Assembly: GCF_011516765.1 (NCBI RefSeq)
Contig: NZ_JAAABN010000017.1
Coordinates: forward strand, 1 to 48,297
Length of the DNA stretch: 48,297 bases
Reading direction: 5' to 3'
From: Acetobacter sicerae
GTDB lineage: Bacteria > Pseudomonadota > Alphaproteobacteria > Acetobacterales > Acetobacteraceae
Position numbers and translations under genes: made by a program. Positions 33,240-43,011 of this stretch are shown here, in pieces; the first letter of the stretch is position 1; every line of letters begins with the position of its first letter. A model generated the notes under the pieces. That model did not search any database and had not been told where the DNA came from. It saw nothing but the letters and a program-made list of their open reading frames with translations.

Positions 33240-33831
33240 GACGGGCGGACAGGAGACTCTCCCCTACCCTCTCAACCCGTCACGAAAATTCGCGCAGCCC
33301 TCTGACTCTGGTGTTCACACCGAAACAACCCCCCACCCACTTTTCCGGTAGGATAAGGTCAACAACCATCCGTGCTATGTGCGCAAAGGCGACAGAAAGC
33401 GTAAAGCACAGGTAAACGACCTGTAGTTAAAACAGTCCAATAAGTAGTCTACGACCCCAGAGCCAATTTGCCTTAGCCTCTCAAAAGGAAGATAAAAACA
33501 TCGAATTCTTCGAAGTCAATCTTCTATTTCAAACAAAAATCCGAAAAAATTTTCCATCAGCGAATATACTCTTTGGCATAAAATACCGATATCCGTCTAT
33601 TTTCCGTGCATAGGGTTGAATGCATCCGTTTCGACTTAAATATCCCCCCCCTCACCACTTATGTTCTCTGCTGTATTCATTTCAGTGATGCCGTTCAGCG
33701 AACTGTCAGCTTCATCTGGTATGATATCGGACATGTCGCAGTTTTTTTCACGTGTTAATACATACAGGCAGCATAATTTTATGTGTGATCGTGATGTTTA
33801 TTATCTGGGTTCGCGCTCCAGATCAAAAAAA
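33240..33831. other. Intergenic region before the efflux operon
   Basis: The stretch holds the parB promoter on the left and the start signals of the efflux operon on the right. From about 33480 base composition shifts to AT-rich, marking the border between the ICE backbone and the metal cargo. In-frame ATGs at 33661 and 33781 exist upstream of the outer-membrane protein but give no signal peptide. No gene or convincing -10/-35 pair was found. Confidence 0.4.
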
Positions 33832-35082
33832 ATGAGAAAAAATATAAAACATACATATATATATTATATCTTATTTATTTTACTTTCCCCTATTCTACTT
33901 TCAGAAGCGAAAGCAGAAAATATTACGTTCGCCCAAGCTGTTGAAGCAGCGTGGGCTGCCGATCCCAGTCGGACTGAACTGAATACAAACTATCGCTCAG
34001 CAGCAGCAAGAGCAGAAGCAGCCGGTTCCTGGTTTGCCGGCGGCCCAACTGTCTCGGGTCAGTATTTCGATGATCATGCCATAGGCAGCAACGAAGGATA
34101 CACAACCTACCAGGGTGGTGTGTCTGTTCCTTTTTGGCTTCCTGGACAAGGTAGCGCAACTGTGGGAGTTGCCAGAGCAGAAGCGCTTACCATCCAGGAA
34201 CGGCTGCATGTGGCGCGAATGGCGGTGGCCATGAGAGTTCTGGATACATCAGCCAACGTCGTTATGGCTCAGCGCCGACTGGCAATCGCACGCATCCAGA
34301 AAGACACACTGGAAAAAATCCGGGCCTCAGTAATCCATGGGAAGCACATCGGGGAGATGACTCTTGCCGATCAGCAGATCATCGCTTCTGAAATCGCAAA
34401 TGCAGCCAATGAATATTCCCAGTCTGAAGAGCAGGTCGAGACAGCGACCTCAGCGCTTCGTATCTTGCTGGGTCGCCCGGCCGTCCCCGATATCCTCTCA
34501 TTTGACAATGTGGCGTTAGCGCATCACGGACTCTTCTCTGCCGAAGCCCTCGAAAATAATGATCCTCGCGTCAGAGCCGCCCGTCAGGCCGTGCATACAG
34601 CAGAAGCTGGCGTGCATCTCGCCAAAACCTCTTTCATGCCGAACCCTGAAGTTGGCGTAGCTGCAGTTCACGAAAAACAGTATGGCAGCCCGTGGGACGA
34701 CCGCGTGGGGGTAACAGTTTCCATCCCGCTTCCCAGCGATGTCCGCAACGTTCCCATGGAAGCGGACGCCCGCAACAAGCTGGCAGCGGCTATCAGTCAG
34801 GAGCAGCAGGCTCGCCGCAATGTCAGGCAGGAACTTGCTCAGGTTTTTTCTCACCTGACGGCCACGAAAGATATGTTCAGAAATTCTGTTCTGTCCGCTG
34901 AGAATATGAACAGGCGCGCAAATGAGATGAATCGATCATGGCAGGTCGGTGAGACATCATTGGTCGAACTGTTACGAGCCAGATCCGCTGCCAGCAGGGC
35001 TTTGCAGCTCCGCAATCAGGCGGAAGTTGCCTGGCACGCTGCCATCATACGAACATTGATCGCCGCAGGAGAATTCCAGTGA
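33832..35082 (+). CDS. CzcC-like TolC-family outer membrane protein
   Basis: Outer-membrane channel of a tripartite heavy-metal efflux pump. From the ATG at 33832 the protein is about 416 residues with a signal peptide (MRKNIKHTYIYYILFILLSP, cleaved after EAKA) and two OEP repeats (ITFAQAVEAAWAADPSRTEL, PRVRAARQAVHTAEAGVHLA) with long coiled coils. The ribosome-binding site is poor and earlier in-frame ATGs at 33661 and 33781 exist, so the start is uncertain; the chosen one gives a good signal peptide. The gene's first part is unusually AT-rich. It is first in a czcCBA-type operon. Confidence 0.85.
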   Translation: MRKNIKHTYIYYILFILLSPILLSEAKAENITFAQAVEAAWAADPSRTELNTNYRSAAARAEAAGSWFAGGPTVSGQYFDDHAIGSNEGYTTYQGGVSVPFWLPGQGSATVGVARAEALTIQERLHVARMAVAMRVLDTSANVVMAQRRLAIARIQKDTLEKIRASVIHGKHIGEMTLADQQIIASEIANAANEYSQSEEQVETATSALRILLGRPAVPDILSFDNVALAHHGLFSAEALENNDPRVRAARQAVHTAEAGVHLAKTSFMPNPEVGVAAVHEKQYGSPWDDRVGVTVSIPLPSDVRNVPMEADARNKLAAAISQEQQARRNVRQELAQVFSHLTATKDMFRNSVLSAENMNRRANEMNRSWQVGETSLVELLRARSAASRALQLRNQAEVAWHAAIIRTLIAAGEFQ

Positions 35083-36275
35083 CTATTTCATCTGTCTCCA
35101 TGAAAGACTGGAAATATTTACTCTGTGTCATGATTATTTTTCGCATTACTGAGCCGCCTGCACGAGCCGCCGGCAGTGCGCCGATTGTCGTAATGGGAGA
35201 GGCGGCGCAGAAGAATTCTGCTCTGGTAATCTCGATCGCAAGGAGTGGTACACTCGCAAAAAATCTGGATGCAATGGGAACCGTCACAGCCGAGGCGGGG
35301 CATGTCGTCCGTATTCACCCAGCAGGGTCCGGTAAAGTTCTGAATGTTGCTGTGGTACCTGGTCAGCATGTGCATAAAGGAGAGACGCTTCTTACCTATC
35401 AGGATCATTCATTACATCTGGTCCGCCTTGAAATGACAAGAGCACAGGCGGCACTGACGACAGCGTATGCGGCCTCTCAGAATGCAGCGTCAGCCTACCA
35501 CCGGGGGTATGAACTGGAAGGCACAACAGTTGCAGCAGGAGAGACCAGGCGTCGCCTGGCCATATTCCAGGCAGCAAAAGACGATGTTATAGCCCGACAG
35601 GCTGATGTCGATACGCTGAAGCATCAACTTGAAGAAGAATACAACTCCGTTACGGAATCAGATAAAGCCCAGACCAGTCCGCTGGACGAGACATCGTCAA
35701 TCATTGCCCCGACCACAGCAGAAGTACAGAGTGTGTTCGTTGGCGTTGCTGACGACATTTCCCCTGCGACGGAACTGATAGGCCTGACAGACATGTCATC
35801 GGTATGGATTGTTTCTGACATCCTGCCTCAGGATGCCGCTCAGGTGGTCCAGGGCGGCGAGCAGACCACCGAACTTACATCGGACACAGGGACGACATTA
35901 CTGAAATCGAAAATAACTTCGGTAGGGAGTATGGCGGATCCGGTCACAGGCCTCGTCCGCGTCATAAGCACGGCCCCCAATCCAGATGGCAGTCTTCATC
36001 CAGGCATGTTTCTCAATACCCATCTGCCAACACGCGAAAAGACGGCAGGCATCATTGTGCCGGAGAACGCTGTCACAGAAATCAACGGCGTAAGCACTGT
36101 ATTTGTGCCGGTGAGTCCAAACCGGTTTCGAGCACAGGACGTGCATGTTGGTGCTACGGGCAATGGACAGAAAGTCATTACCTCTGGCCTCTCCGCAGGT
36201 GAGCGGATCGTAACGCAAGGCGCATTCGCCCTGAAGGCGGTGATGCTGGTGTCAGATATGAATGATGGAGACTGA
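35079..36275 (+). CDS. CzcB-like periplasmic adaptor (HlyD/RND MFP)
   Basis: Membrane-fusion protein linking the inner-membrane pump with the outer-membrane channel. About 398 residues: signal or anchor near residues 12-30, lipoyl halves (AGHVVRIHPAGSGKVLNVAV, SSIIAPTTAEVQSVFVGVAD), a helical hairpin between them (RAQAALTTAYAASQNAASAY), and a C-terminal beta-barrel with ENAVTEINGVSTVFVPV. The GTG start overlaps the upstream stop (GTGA) and is preceded by AGGAG; ATG at 35100 is an alternative. No N-terminal His-rich metal motif is seen. Confidence 0.88.
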   Translation: MTISSVSMKDWKYLLCVMIIFRITEPPARAAGSAPIVVMGEAAQKNSALVISIARSGTLAKNLDAMGTVTAEAGHVVRIHPAGSGKVLNVAVVPGQHVHKGETLLTYQDHSLHLVRLEMTRAQAALTTAYAASQNAASAYHRGYELEGTTVAAGETRRRLAIFQAAKDDVIARQADVDTLKHQLEEEYNSVTESDKAQTSPLDETSSIIAPTTAEVQSVFVGVADDISPATELIGLTDMSSVWIVSDILPQDAAQVVQGGEQTTELTSDTGTTLLKSKITSVGSMADPVTGLVRVISTAPNPDGSLHPGMFLNTHLPTREKTAGIIVPENAVTEINGVSTVFVPVSPNRFRAQDVHVGATGNGQKVITSGLSAGERIVTQGAFALKAVMLVSDMNDGD

Positions 36276-39200
36276 AAGCGTCATGCGTAGCGTTCTCTCC
36301 GCCCTGCAGACCCGACGCTGGCTAGTCCTTGGGGTAATCTTCCTGACATTCATCGCCGGGTGTATGATCGTGCGTGGCCTTCCCGTGGAAGCCGTGCCCG
36401 ACATTTCGCCCCGGCAGGTGCTCGTTTCCGTTGTTGCTCCCGGCCTCGCTACGGAAGAAGTCGAACGGCTGATCACCTTTCCGATCGAGGCCAGTATGGC
36501 CGGCATCCCGGAGATGACAGATCTACGGTCGGTCTCCCGTTCAGGAGTCTCGGTCGTTTACATCCAGTTCGCGGATGAGACGGACATCAATCTTGACCGT
36601 GCTCGTGTGGAAGAACGGATTCAGCAGGCCAGAGGCATGATATCTGTGCCGGGAGTCAGTGTGAATATCGGGCCTCTGGCAACAGGGCTTGGTGAAATCA
36701 TGCAGTTGCAGATCAAAGGCGACGGTTATTCGCTGATGGATCTGAACCGTCTGATGACATGGACTGTCGCACCGCAGTTGAAACTGGTTCCGGGCGTCGT
36801 GGACGTGAACGTGAACGGTGGTGCCGAACAGACATTTCAGGTCGCTCTCGATCAGGCCCGCCTTATGGCACTGGGTGTGTCAGTTGATGACGTCTTCCGG
36901 GCGGTGGATGGCAATAACTCCGCATCAGGAGGTGGATGGATTGAGCATGGTGAAGAACAGCAGATCGTTGTCGGACGCGGCCTGATCGGTTCACTTGATG
37001 ACTTTGGGTCCATTCCCGTCCGGGCCAACACTAACGGTTCCGCCATTTTCCTGCGGGATGTCGGGCACATTTCCATGGGACCGAGAACACGACTGGGTGC
37101 CGTCACCCGTGATGGTCAGGGCGAGGTTGTCATTGGCGTCATCATGATGCGCATGGGAGCGAGTTCCGACACCACCTTAGCCGCCATCGAAGCAGCACTT
37201 CCCGGCATTCGTCAATCTCTTCCTAAAGGTGTGACGCTTGACCCTTATTACGTGCGTTCAACGCTGACAGACAGCACCATCAGGACCGTGAAAGAAAATC
37301 TTGTCGTTGGAGCACTCCTGGTCATCAGTGTTCTGATCGTGGTGATCGGTGACTGGCGGGCGTCACTGGTCATCGCGTCAGTCATCCCGTTTGCGCTCGT
37401 CTGTGCAATGGCTGGCATGCGATGGTTCGGAATTTCCGCCAATCTACTCAGTCTTGGCGCCATCGATTTCGGCATGATCGTCGATAGTTCTCTCGTCGTG
37501 GTCGAAAATCTCATGACCCATCGCGCTTGTGACCGGGCCAGTGGGCAGAATACACCGCTGGCTTCCCTCGCAGTCTCAGCGGCAACCGAAGTACTCCGTC
37601 CCGTAAGTTTCGGCATTCTTGTCATTGTGATGGTCTACCTGCCGATCCTGACATTGCAGGATATCGAGGGCAAAATGTTCCGCCCCATGGCGCAGACGGT
37701 CATCATGGCGCTGTTGGCCTCTCTGCTCTATTGTATTGTCGGGATACCGGTGATTGCGGCTTTGGCGATGAGGTCTGCAAGCCATCATGACGATACCCGT
37801 CTGGTTGCTTTTCTTCGTCGTGGTTATGGTCCCATGCTGAACTGGTGTGAAAACCGACCACGGACCCTGTTTGGCACAACTTTCACGATTTTTGCTTTTT
37901 CTGTCTATATCGGTCTGCATCTGGGTGGGGAGTTCATTCCATCTCTGGACGAGGGTGCCCTGACTGTGACAACGACGCGACTGCCCGGTATTTCACTGCC
38001 CGAGGCTCTGAAGGAAGTCAGCCTTCAGGAGCGTATCCTGCGTCGCTTTCCCGAGGTCACCAGCGTTGTCAGCAATACAGGAACATCAGCCATTCCTACT
38101 GATCCGATGGGCGTTAACGAGACAGACAGTTTCATTTTTCTGAAGCCACCATCACAGTGGACCACGGCGCATACGCAGGAGGGGCTCGTTACGGCGATGA
38201 GTCAGGTGCTGAGCACTGAACTGCCCGGAATGGGGCAGTCATGGAGCCAGCCAGTGCAGATGCGGATGGATGACCTCCTGTCCGGTGTCAGGACCCAGAT
38301 TGCCGTTTCGATCTATGGGGATGATCTCGCTACGCTGGCGCGGCTGGGGGACAGGGTAGCGAGTGTCATGAAAACCATTCCCGGTGCGGCTGACGTGGCT
38401 CCACAGGGAGACGGCACCGTTTCTTTCATCCATATCGACATTGATCGTCGAAAGGCGGCACGGCTGGGTATTTCCCAGCAGGAACTTCTGAACGTGGTCG
38501 AAGCAGTCGGTGGTCATATTGGACGGCCGGTCACAGTTGGTAACGCCCTGATCAGCACGCAGGTCCGTTTCGATCCAGCCCAAGCAGGCACACGTGACCA
38601 GATTGCCCGCCTGAGGGTACGCCGCGCCGATGGCCGTGGAGCGGTCCTGCTTTCAGAAATTGCGGAGGTCTCTGTAAAGGACGGTCCTCCCCGCATCAGC
38701 CGGGATAATATCCGCCGTCGTCTGATCGTGCAGGCCAATGTTCGTGGGCGAGATCTCAGTTCCTTTGTTGCCGAAGCACAGAAGACAGTCAGCAGAAAAA
38801 TCACCATGCCTCCCGGTTATCGCATCGTGTGGGCGGGTCAGTTCCAGAACCTGAAGTCAGCCATGGCACGTCTGGGAGTTGTCGTGCCGATTGCATTGGT
38901 ATTGATTTTTGCCCTGCTTGTCGTTGCGCTGAATTCCGTCTGGCTGGCCGGGCTTGTTTTCGTCAATCTGCCAGTTGCCGCGACAGGTGGCATCCTGGCC
39001 CTCGCTCTGCGTGGCCTGCCATTCAGCGTCTCCGCGGGGATCGGTTTTATTGCGCTGTTCGGTGTGGCGGTTCTGAATGGCGTGGTACTCGTCACCGCCA
39101 TTAATTCCCTGCGCGTGGCAGGCCGGGATGCTGCTCGTGCCGCGTATGAAGCCGCGGAAGAACGTTTCCGGCCGGTCATGGCGACAGCGCTGGTCGCCAG

Positions 39201-39360
39201 TCTTGGTTTCATTCCCATGGCAGTCTCGACCAGTGCCGGTGCCGAAGTTGAACGCCCTCTGGCGACCGTCGTCATTGGTGGTCTGATCTCCTCGACACTC
39301 CTGACATTGCTTGTGCTGCCCTCTCTCTACGCACGTATCATGAAAAATCGCATCGCATGA
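36262..39360 (+). CDS. CzcA-like heavy-metal RND efflux pump
   Basis: Proton-driven inner-membrane transporter exporting divalent metal ions from the periplasm and cytoplasm. About 1032 residues with the twelve-helix RND layout and two large periplasmic loops. Family motifs: GLPVEAVPDISPRQVLVSVV, and in TM4 DFGMIVDSSLVVVEN (Asp402 and Asp408), matching HME-type proton-relay signatures but with SS where CzcA-like pumps usually have GA. It overlaps the adaptor gene by 14 bases and the regulator by four; ATG at 36283 is an alternative start. The exact metal (Co, Ni, Zn or Cd) cannot be fixed from sequence. Confidence 0.92.
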   Translation: MMETESVMRSVLSALQTRRWLVLGVIFLTFIAGCMIVRGLPVEAVPDISPRQVLVSVVAPGLATEEVERLITFPIEASMAGIPEMTDLRSVSRSGVSVVYIQFADETDINLDRARVEERIQQARGMISVPGVSVNIGPLATGLGEIMQLQIKGDGYSLMDLNRLMTWTVAPQLKLVPGVVDVNVNGGAEQTFQVALDQARLMALGVSVDDVFRAVDGNNSASGGGWIEHGEEQQIVVGRGLIGSLDDFGSIPVRANTNGSAIFLRDVGHISMGPRTRLGAVTRDGQGEVVIGVIMMRMGASSDTTLAAIEAALPGIRQSLPKGVTLDPYYVRSTLTDSTIRTVKENLVVGALLVISVLIVVIGDWRASLVIASVIPFALVCAMAGMRWFGISANLLSLGAIDFGMIVDSSLVVVENLMTHRACDRASGQNTPLASLAVSAATEVLRPVSFGILVIVMVYLPILTLQDIEGKMFRPMAQTVIMALLASLLYCIVGIPVIAALAMRSASHHDDTRLVAFLRRGYGPMLNWCENRPRTLFGTTFTIFAFSVYIGLHLGGEFIPSLDEGALTVTTTRLPGISLPEALKEVSLQERILRRFPEVTSVVSNTGTSAIPTDPMGVNETDSFIFLKPPSQWTTAHTQEGLVTAMSQVLSTELPGMGQSWSQPVQMRMDDLLSGVRTQIAVSIYGDDLATLARLGDRVASVMKTIPGAADVAPQGDGTVSFIHIDIDRRKAARLGISQQELLNVVEAVGGHIGRPVTVGNALISTQVRFDPAQAGTRDQIARLRVRRADGRGAVLLSEIAEVSVKDGPPRISRDNIRRRLIVQANVRGRDLSSFVAEAQKTVSRKITMPPGYRIVWAGQFQNLKSAMARLGVVVPIALVLIFALLVVALNSVWLAGLVFVNLPVAATGGILALALRGLPFSVSAGIGFIALFGVAVLNGVVLVTAINSLRVAGRDAARAAYEAAEERFRPVMATALVASLGFIPMAVSTSAGAEVERPLATVVIGGLISSTLLTLLVLPSLYARIMKNRIA

Positions 39361-40025
39361 AAATCCTGATTATCGAAGACGAACCCGCTCTGGGCTCGGC
39401 CGTAAGAGACCGCGTCCGCCAGGCCGGACATGTCGTCGACTGGTTCAAAACCCTGACCGATGCCCGGGCAGCCCTGATTGCCTCTTCTTATGATTTCCTA
39501 CTACTGGATCTTGGTCTTCCAGACGGTAATGGTCGGGATCTGCTACGGGAAATCCGGCGGGACTGTTCATCTCTGGCCATCCTGATCACCACAGCTCAGG
39601 ATCAGGTCAGTGACAGGATCGCGGGGCTGTCAGAAGGCGCAGATGATTATATTGTCAAACCTTATGATCTCGACGAACTCGTTGCCCGTATCGACGCTGT
39701 TGCCAGGCGTTACGCGGCCCTTCCAGACAATGTGGTCATGGTGGGCACTATCAGAATAGACCTCGCGCGCCGTCAGCTTGAACGCGATGGCCAGACAGTT
39801 GATCTGTCTGCGCGTGAATGGGCTATTGTCGAACTTCTTGCGCGCCGGCCTGGAGCAGTCTGCAGTCGTGAGCAGATTGAAGACGCCCTTTATGGTCTTA
39901 GTGACGATGTGGAAAGCAACGCCATTGAAGTTTTCGTCAGCAGGATAAGGAAGAAAACCGGACCTGGTCTGATCATGACAGTCAGGGGTAGAGGCTATTG
40001 TCTCGCGGAGAACACGTCCCGATGA
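39357..40025 (+). CDS. OmpR-family response regulator for the efflux operon
   Basis: 222 residues: receiver domain with Glu7-Asp8-Glu9 acidic pocket, phospho-acceptor Asp51 (FLLLDLGLPDGNG) and the conserved Lys in DDYIVKPYDLDEL, then a winged-helix DNA-binding domain (TIRIDLARRQLERDGQTVDL, EVFVSRIRKKTGPGLIMTVRGRG split by the wing). It overlaps the pump gene by four bases and the kinase by four, so the pump and its sensor are cotranscribed, giving autoregulation by metal. CzcR/CusR-like by context. Confidence 0.92.
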   Translation: MKILIIEDEPALGSAVRDRVRQAGHVVDWFKTLTDARAALIASSYDFLLLDLGLPDGNGRDLLREIRRDCSSLAILITTAQDQVSDRIAGLSEGADDYIVKPYDLDELVARIDAVARRYAALPDNVVMVGTIRIDLARRQLERDGQTVDLSAREWAIVELLARRPGAVCSREQIEDALYGLSDDVESNAIEVFVSRIRKKTGPGLIMTVRGRGYCLAENTSR

Positions 40026-41365
40026 AGCGCTGGAGTCTGGCGTCCCGTATCGTGTCCGGAACACTGATCATCGTGCTTGGCGCACTGGTGCTTCTCAGTA
40101 TTCTTGTTGCGGCCTTTACCCGCTATGAAGTTACGGAGCGTCTTGACAACTCGTTACAGGAAGTGGCCGAGCGTCTGGAGTTTGTCATCAGTGAACTGGA
40201 CAAAACCGACAGGGCTTCCGTCACCCCAGGTGGTCAGATTGCGCAACTCCCCGGGGTGAACCGGCGAACGCTGGCCTACCAGATCACCACATCGGACGGT
40301 CGCCTTGAGGTCAGGTCACAGAATGCGCCGGAGACACTATTCGTACCACGTCTGAAGTCAGGATTTTACAACATCTCATTATTCAGAGTGTATGTCGTAC
40401 CATCAGCGTCTGGTCGCCATTACATTCTGGTGGGTGAGCCGACTTTTCACAGAAATGAAGCTGTCAGGCGGGCTATTCTGATTTCAGTTCTGCCAATGGT
40501 AATATTTTTCCCGGCGATCTGGGTTCTGGTCCGCTGGCGTGTCCGTCGCGCCATGCGTCCTCTGACCAGCCTTCAGCAGGAAATCAGGAGCCGGGGAGGA
40601 TCGAATCTGGCCCCCGTTCCCCCATTGGATCTCCCCGAAGAACTGGTGTCCATTCACTCGGCCGTCAATCTTCTGCTTGAACGTCTGAAAATGGCGCTTT
40701 CGACAGAGCGCGCTTTTGCGGCCAACGCAGCCCATGAACTACGCAATCCAGTAGGAGCGCTTCTTGCACAGGTTCAGGTTCTCAGGAATTTTCTTGTAGG
40801 GTCGGACTATGAAGAGCGTGCAACGATCATCATGCAGCAGGCCCGCAGAATTGGCCGGATGATGGAAAAGCTGCTTCAGCTTTCAAGAGCGACATCAGGG
40901 ATCGCTCTGACCGGGAACATGTTCGATCTGGTGCCTGTCATTCGATTTCTGGCAGAAGAACTTGAGCGGGAAAAAAACCAGCCGATTGAATTTTCTGGAG
41001 CATCTCATCTCATGATCCGGGGCGATATGGATGCAACAGGTATCCTGTTTCGCAATCTTCTCGAAAACGCCGTTCTTCATGGTTCATCTGCGCAAGCCGT
41101 CAGTGTGATCATCACGCAAGATCATAAAGTCCTGATCTGCAATGATTGCGAACAGCTGCCATCTGAAATTTTGCGGGATATGGAAAAGCCTTTCGTCAGA
41201 GGAAAGACCGATGCCGAAGGCAGCGGCCTCGGCATGGCGATTGCGCGACAGATAGCTCAGCAGCTGCATGCCGACATGGTGGTGAGTTCGCCTATACCTG
41301 GAACGGACAGAGGCGTCCTGGTGACAGTTCGATTGCAGATCAGCGAGATCGAGGAGTGCATCTGA
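40022..41365 (+). CDS. Sensor histidine kinase of the efflux operon
   Basis: About 447 residues. Two membrane segments (ASRIVSGTLIIVLGALVLLS and ILISVLPMVIFFPAIWVLV) bracket a periplasmic sensor of about 120 residues; a HAMP-like linker, the His box ANAAHELRNPVGALLAQ, the N box LFRNLLENAVLHG and the G box GSGLGMAIARQIAQQL follow. The first G box, usually DNGPGI, is degenerate here (CNDCEQLP), so ATP binding may be altered. The start at 40022 overlaps the regulator stop (ATGA). It likely senses periplasmic metal. Confidence 0.9.
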   Translation: MKRWSLASRIVSGTLIIVLGALVLLSILVAAFTRYEVTERLDNSLQEVAERLEFVISELDKTDRASVTPGGQIAQLPGVNRRTLAYQITTSDGRLEVRSQNAPETLFVPRLKSGFYNISLFRVYVVPSASGRHYILVGEPTFHRNEAVRRAILISVLPMVIFFPAIWVLVRWRVRRAMRPLTSLQQEIRSRGGSNLAPVPPLDLPEELVSIHSAVNLLLERLKMALSTERAFAANAAHELRNPVGALLAQVQVLRNFLVGSDYEERATIIMQQARRIGRMMEKLLQLSRATSGIALTGNMFDLVPVIRFLAEELEREKNQPIEFSGASHLMIRGDMDATGILFRNLLENAVLHGSSAQAVSVIITQDHKVLICNDCEQLPSEILRDMEKPFVRGKTDAEGSGLGMAIARQIAQQLHADMVVSSPIPGTDRGVLVTVRLQISEIEECI

Positions 41366-41647
41366 ACAGACCAGAAACTCTGAGGCTCTATCCATCAAAA
41401 TCCCGGAAAGAAAATCTTTTTTCTCCATAGTATATGCAGACTCGAGGTCGTGCAGTGCGCCATAAGATTAGGTCGCATCAATTATGACCGTTTGTGGTTC
41501 AGCGGATTTTTTCGCTGTCTCGGCAATCATCCGAACAAATATTCCCAGACGCCCCAGCGCTTGCCAAGTATTGCACCAGAATACTGAAGACGAAGTATCC
41601 ACACCGCGCATTTCACTTTGACCGTAGAGTCCATGCCTGACTTTTCA
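41366..41647. other. Convergent intergenic gap
   Basis: 282 bp between the kinase and chromate transporter genes, which converge. It has broken frames and an A/T-rich imperfect hairpin (around 41408-41425, AAAGAAAATCTTTTTTCT) that could end the kinase transcript. Nothing else is recognisable; it may be an old mobile-element scrap separating cargo modules. Confidence 0.35.
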
Positions 41648-42874
41648 CTACGCAGCTTGTCCCAAAACAATTCCTCCCACTGCACTGATAGCGACCACGA
41701 CCAGCGGGGGCGCCCGCCAGACTGTCAGTAAAACAAAGCCGACAAGCACAAGCCCGAAATCGCCCGACGATTTGACGGCGCTCGTCCAGACCGGCGTGTA
41801 CAACGCAGCGCCCAGCAGGCCCACCACAGCGGCATTGACACCTCGCATGATCGCCTGTGCTGCTGGACGACTACGCAAGGAATCCCAGAAGGGTAATACC
41901 CCGATGAGGATCAGGATCCCTGGCAGAAAGATGCCGAGCAGAGCCAGGAAGGCACCCGCTACACCGTGGGGTGGCAACTTGACGATCACACCGAGATAGG
42001 CGGCAAACGTGAAGAGTGGTCCCGGAACCGCCTGTGCAGCGCCATAACCGGCAAGAAAGGCGTCGTCACTGACCAGACCTGGTGTCACAAAGGCTTCATG
42101 GAGCAATGGCAGCACCACATGACCGCCGCCAAACACGAGCGCGCCAGATTGGTAGAAGGCATTGAACAATGAAAGTCCCCCCGGCGCACCATGCTGGCCG
42201 AGAACAGGAGGAGCGAAGAGCAACGCTCCGAAGGCCAGAAACGCGGCCATTCCGACACGGCGCGACACAGGCATGGCGACATGTCCGCTATCCGATGGCG
42301 AAATGGTGCGACAGAGCCACAGGCCGACAACGCCCCCGAGGGCAATAGCGCCGATTTGGGCAAACGGCGAGGTAACAAACAGAATAATGAGTGCGGCTAA
42401 CACCGCGATAGAAGCACGCACCCGATCCGGACAAAGAGTTCGAGCCATGCCCCACACGGCCTGTGCAACGATGGCCACGGCGACGAGTTTCAATCCATGC
42501 AAAAGACCGAGGCCAATCGGTCCCCCGAGTGCGCCCGCGCTATAGGCGAAGAGAACAAGGACGAGCGCCGAGGGCAGAGTAAAGCCGGTCCACGCCGCGA
42601 GGCCACCGAGATAGCCCGCCCGCATTAGACCGATGGAAAATCCCACCTGGCTGCTCGCCGGACCGGGCAGAAACTGACAGAGCCCCACGAGATCCGCATA
42701 GGCGCGTTCATCAAGCCACCGCCGTCGGACGACAAACTCATTGCGGAAATATCCGATATGCGCGATTGGGCCACCGAAGCAGGTAACGCCCAGTCTGAGG
42801 AAGATGAACAGAACTTCCCATGCTGCGGCCGTCCGTTGACGTTCTGGCGCTGCGCCAAAGGGCACGATGGTCAT
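41648..42874 (-). CDS. chrA: Chromate transporter ChrA, two-domain type
   Basis: Exports chromate from the cytoplasm, giving Cr(VI) resistance. About 408 residues made of two homologous CHR halves: the first has FLRLGVTCFGGPIAHIGYFR, VGLCQFLPGPASSQVGFSIG; the second has FYQSGALVFGGGHVVLPLLH and AGYGAAQAVPGPLFTFAAYL. The FGGP/FGGGH and PGP motifs are those of long-chain CHR proteins. It stands alone, without chrB; regulation is not evident. Confidence 0.93.
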   Translation of the reverse strand: MTIVPFGAAPERQRTAAAWEVLFIFLRLGVTCFGGPIAHIGYFRNEFVVRRRWLDERAYADLVGLCQFLPGPASSQVGFSIGLMRAGYLGGLAAWTGFTLPSALVLVLFAYSAGALGGPIGLGLLHGLKLVAVAIVAQAVWGMARTLCPDRVRASIAVLAALIILFVTSPFAQIGAIALGGVVGLWLCRTISPSDSGHVAMPVSRRVGMAAFLAFGALLFAPPVLGQHGAPGGLSLFNAFYQSGALVFGGGHVVLPLLHEAFVTPGLVSDDAFLAGYGAAQAVPGPLFTFAAYLGVIVKLPPHGVAGAFLALLGIFLPGILILIGVLPFWDSLRSRPAAQAIMRGVNAAVVGLLGAALYTPVWTSAVKSSGDFGLVLVGFVLLTVWRAPPLVVVAISAVGGIVLGQAA

Positions 42875-43011
42875 CGGGTTGGGCCCTTTGTCTTCCGGAC
42901 AAGTGCGAGACAGGTATCATGCGCACTTTAAGAGCATCATGCTGGCATGATCGACTTCATCAATCAAAAAAGGCTGTATAAATCAAGCGAGGAATCATAA
43001 TCATCCCTCCC

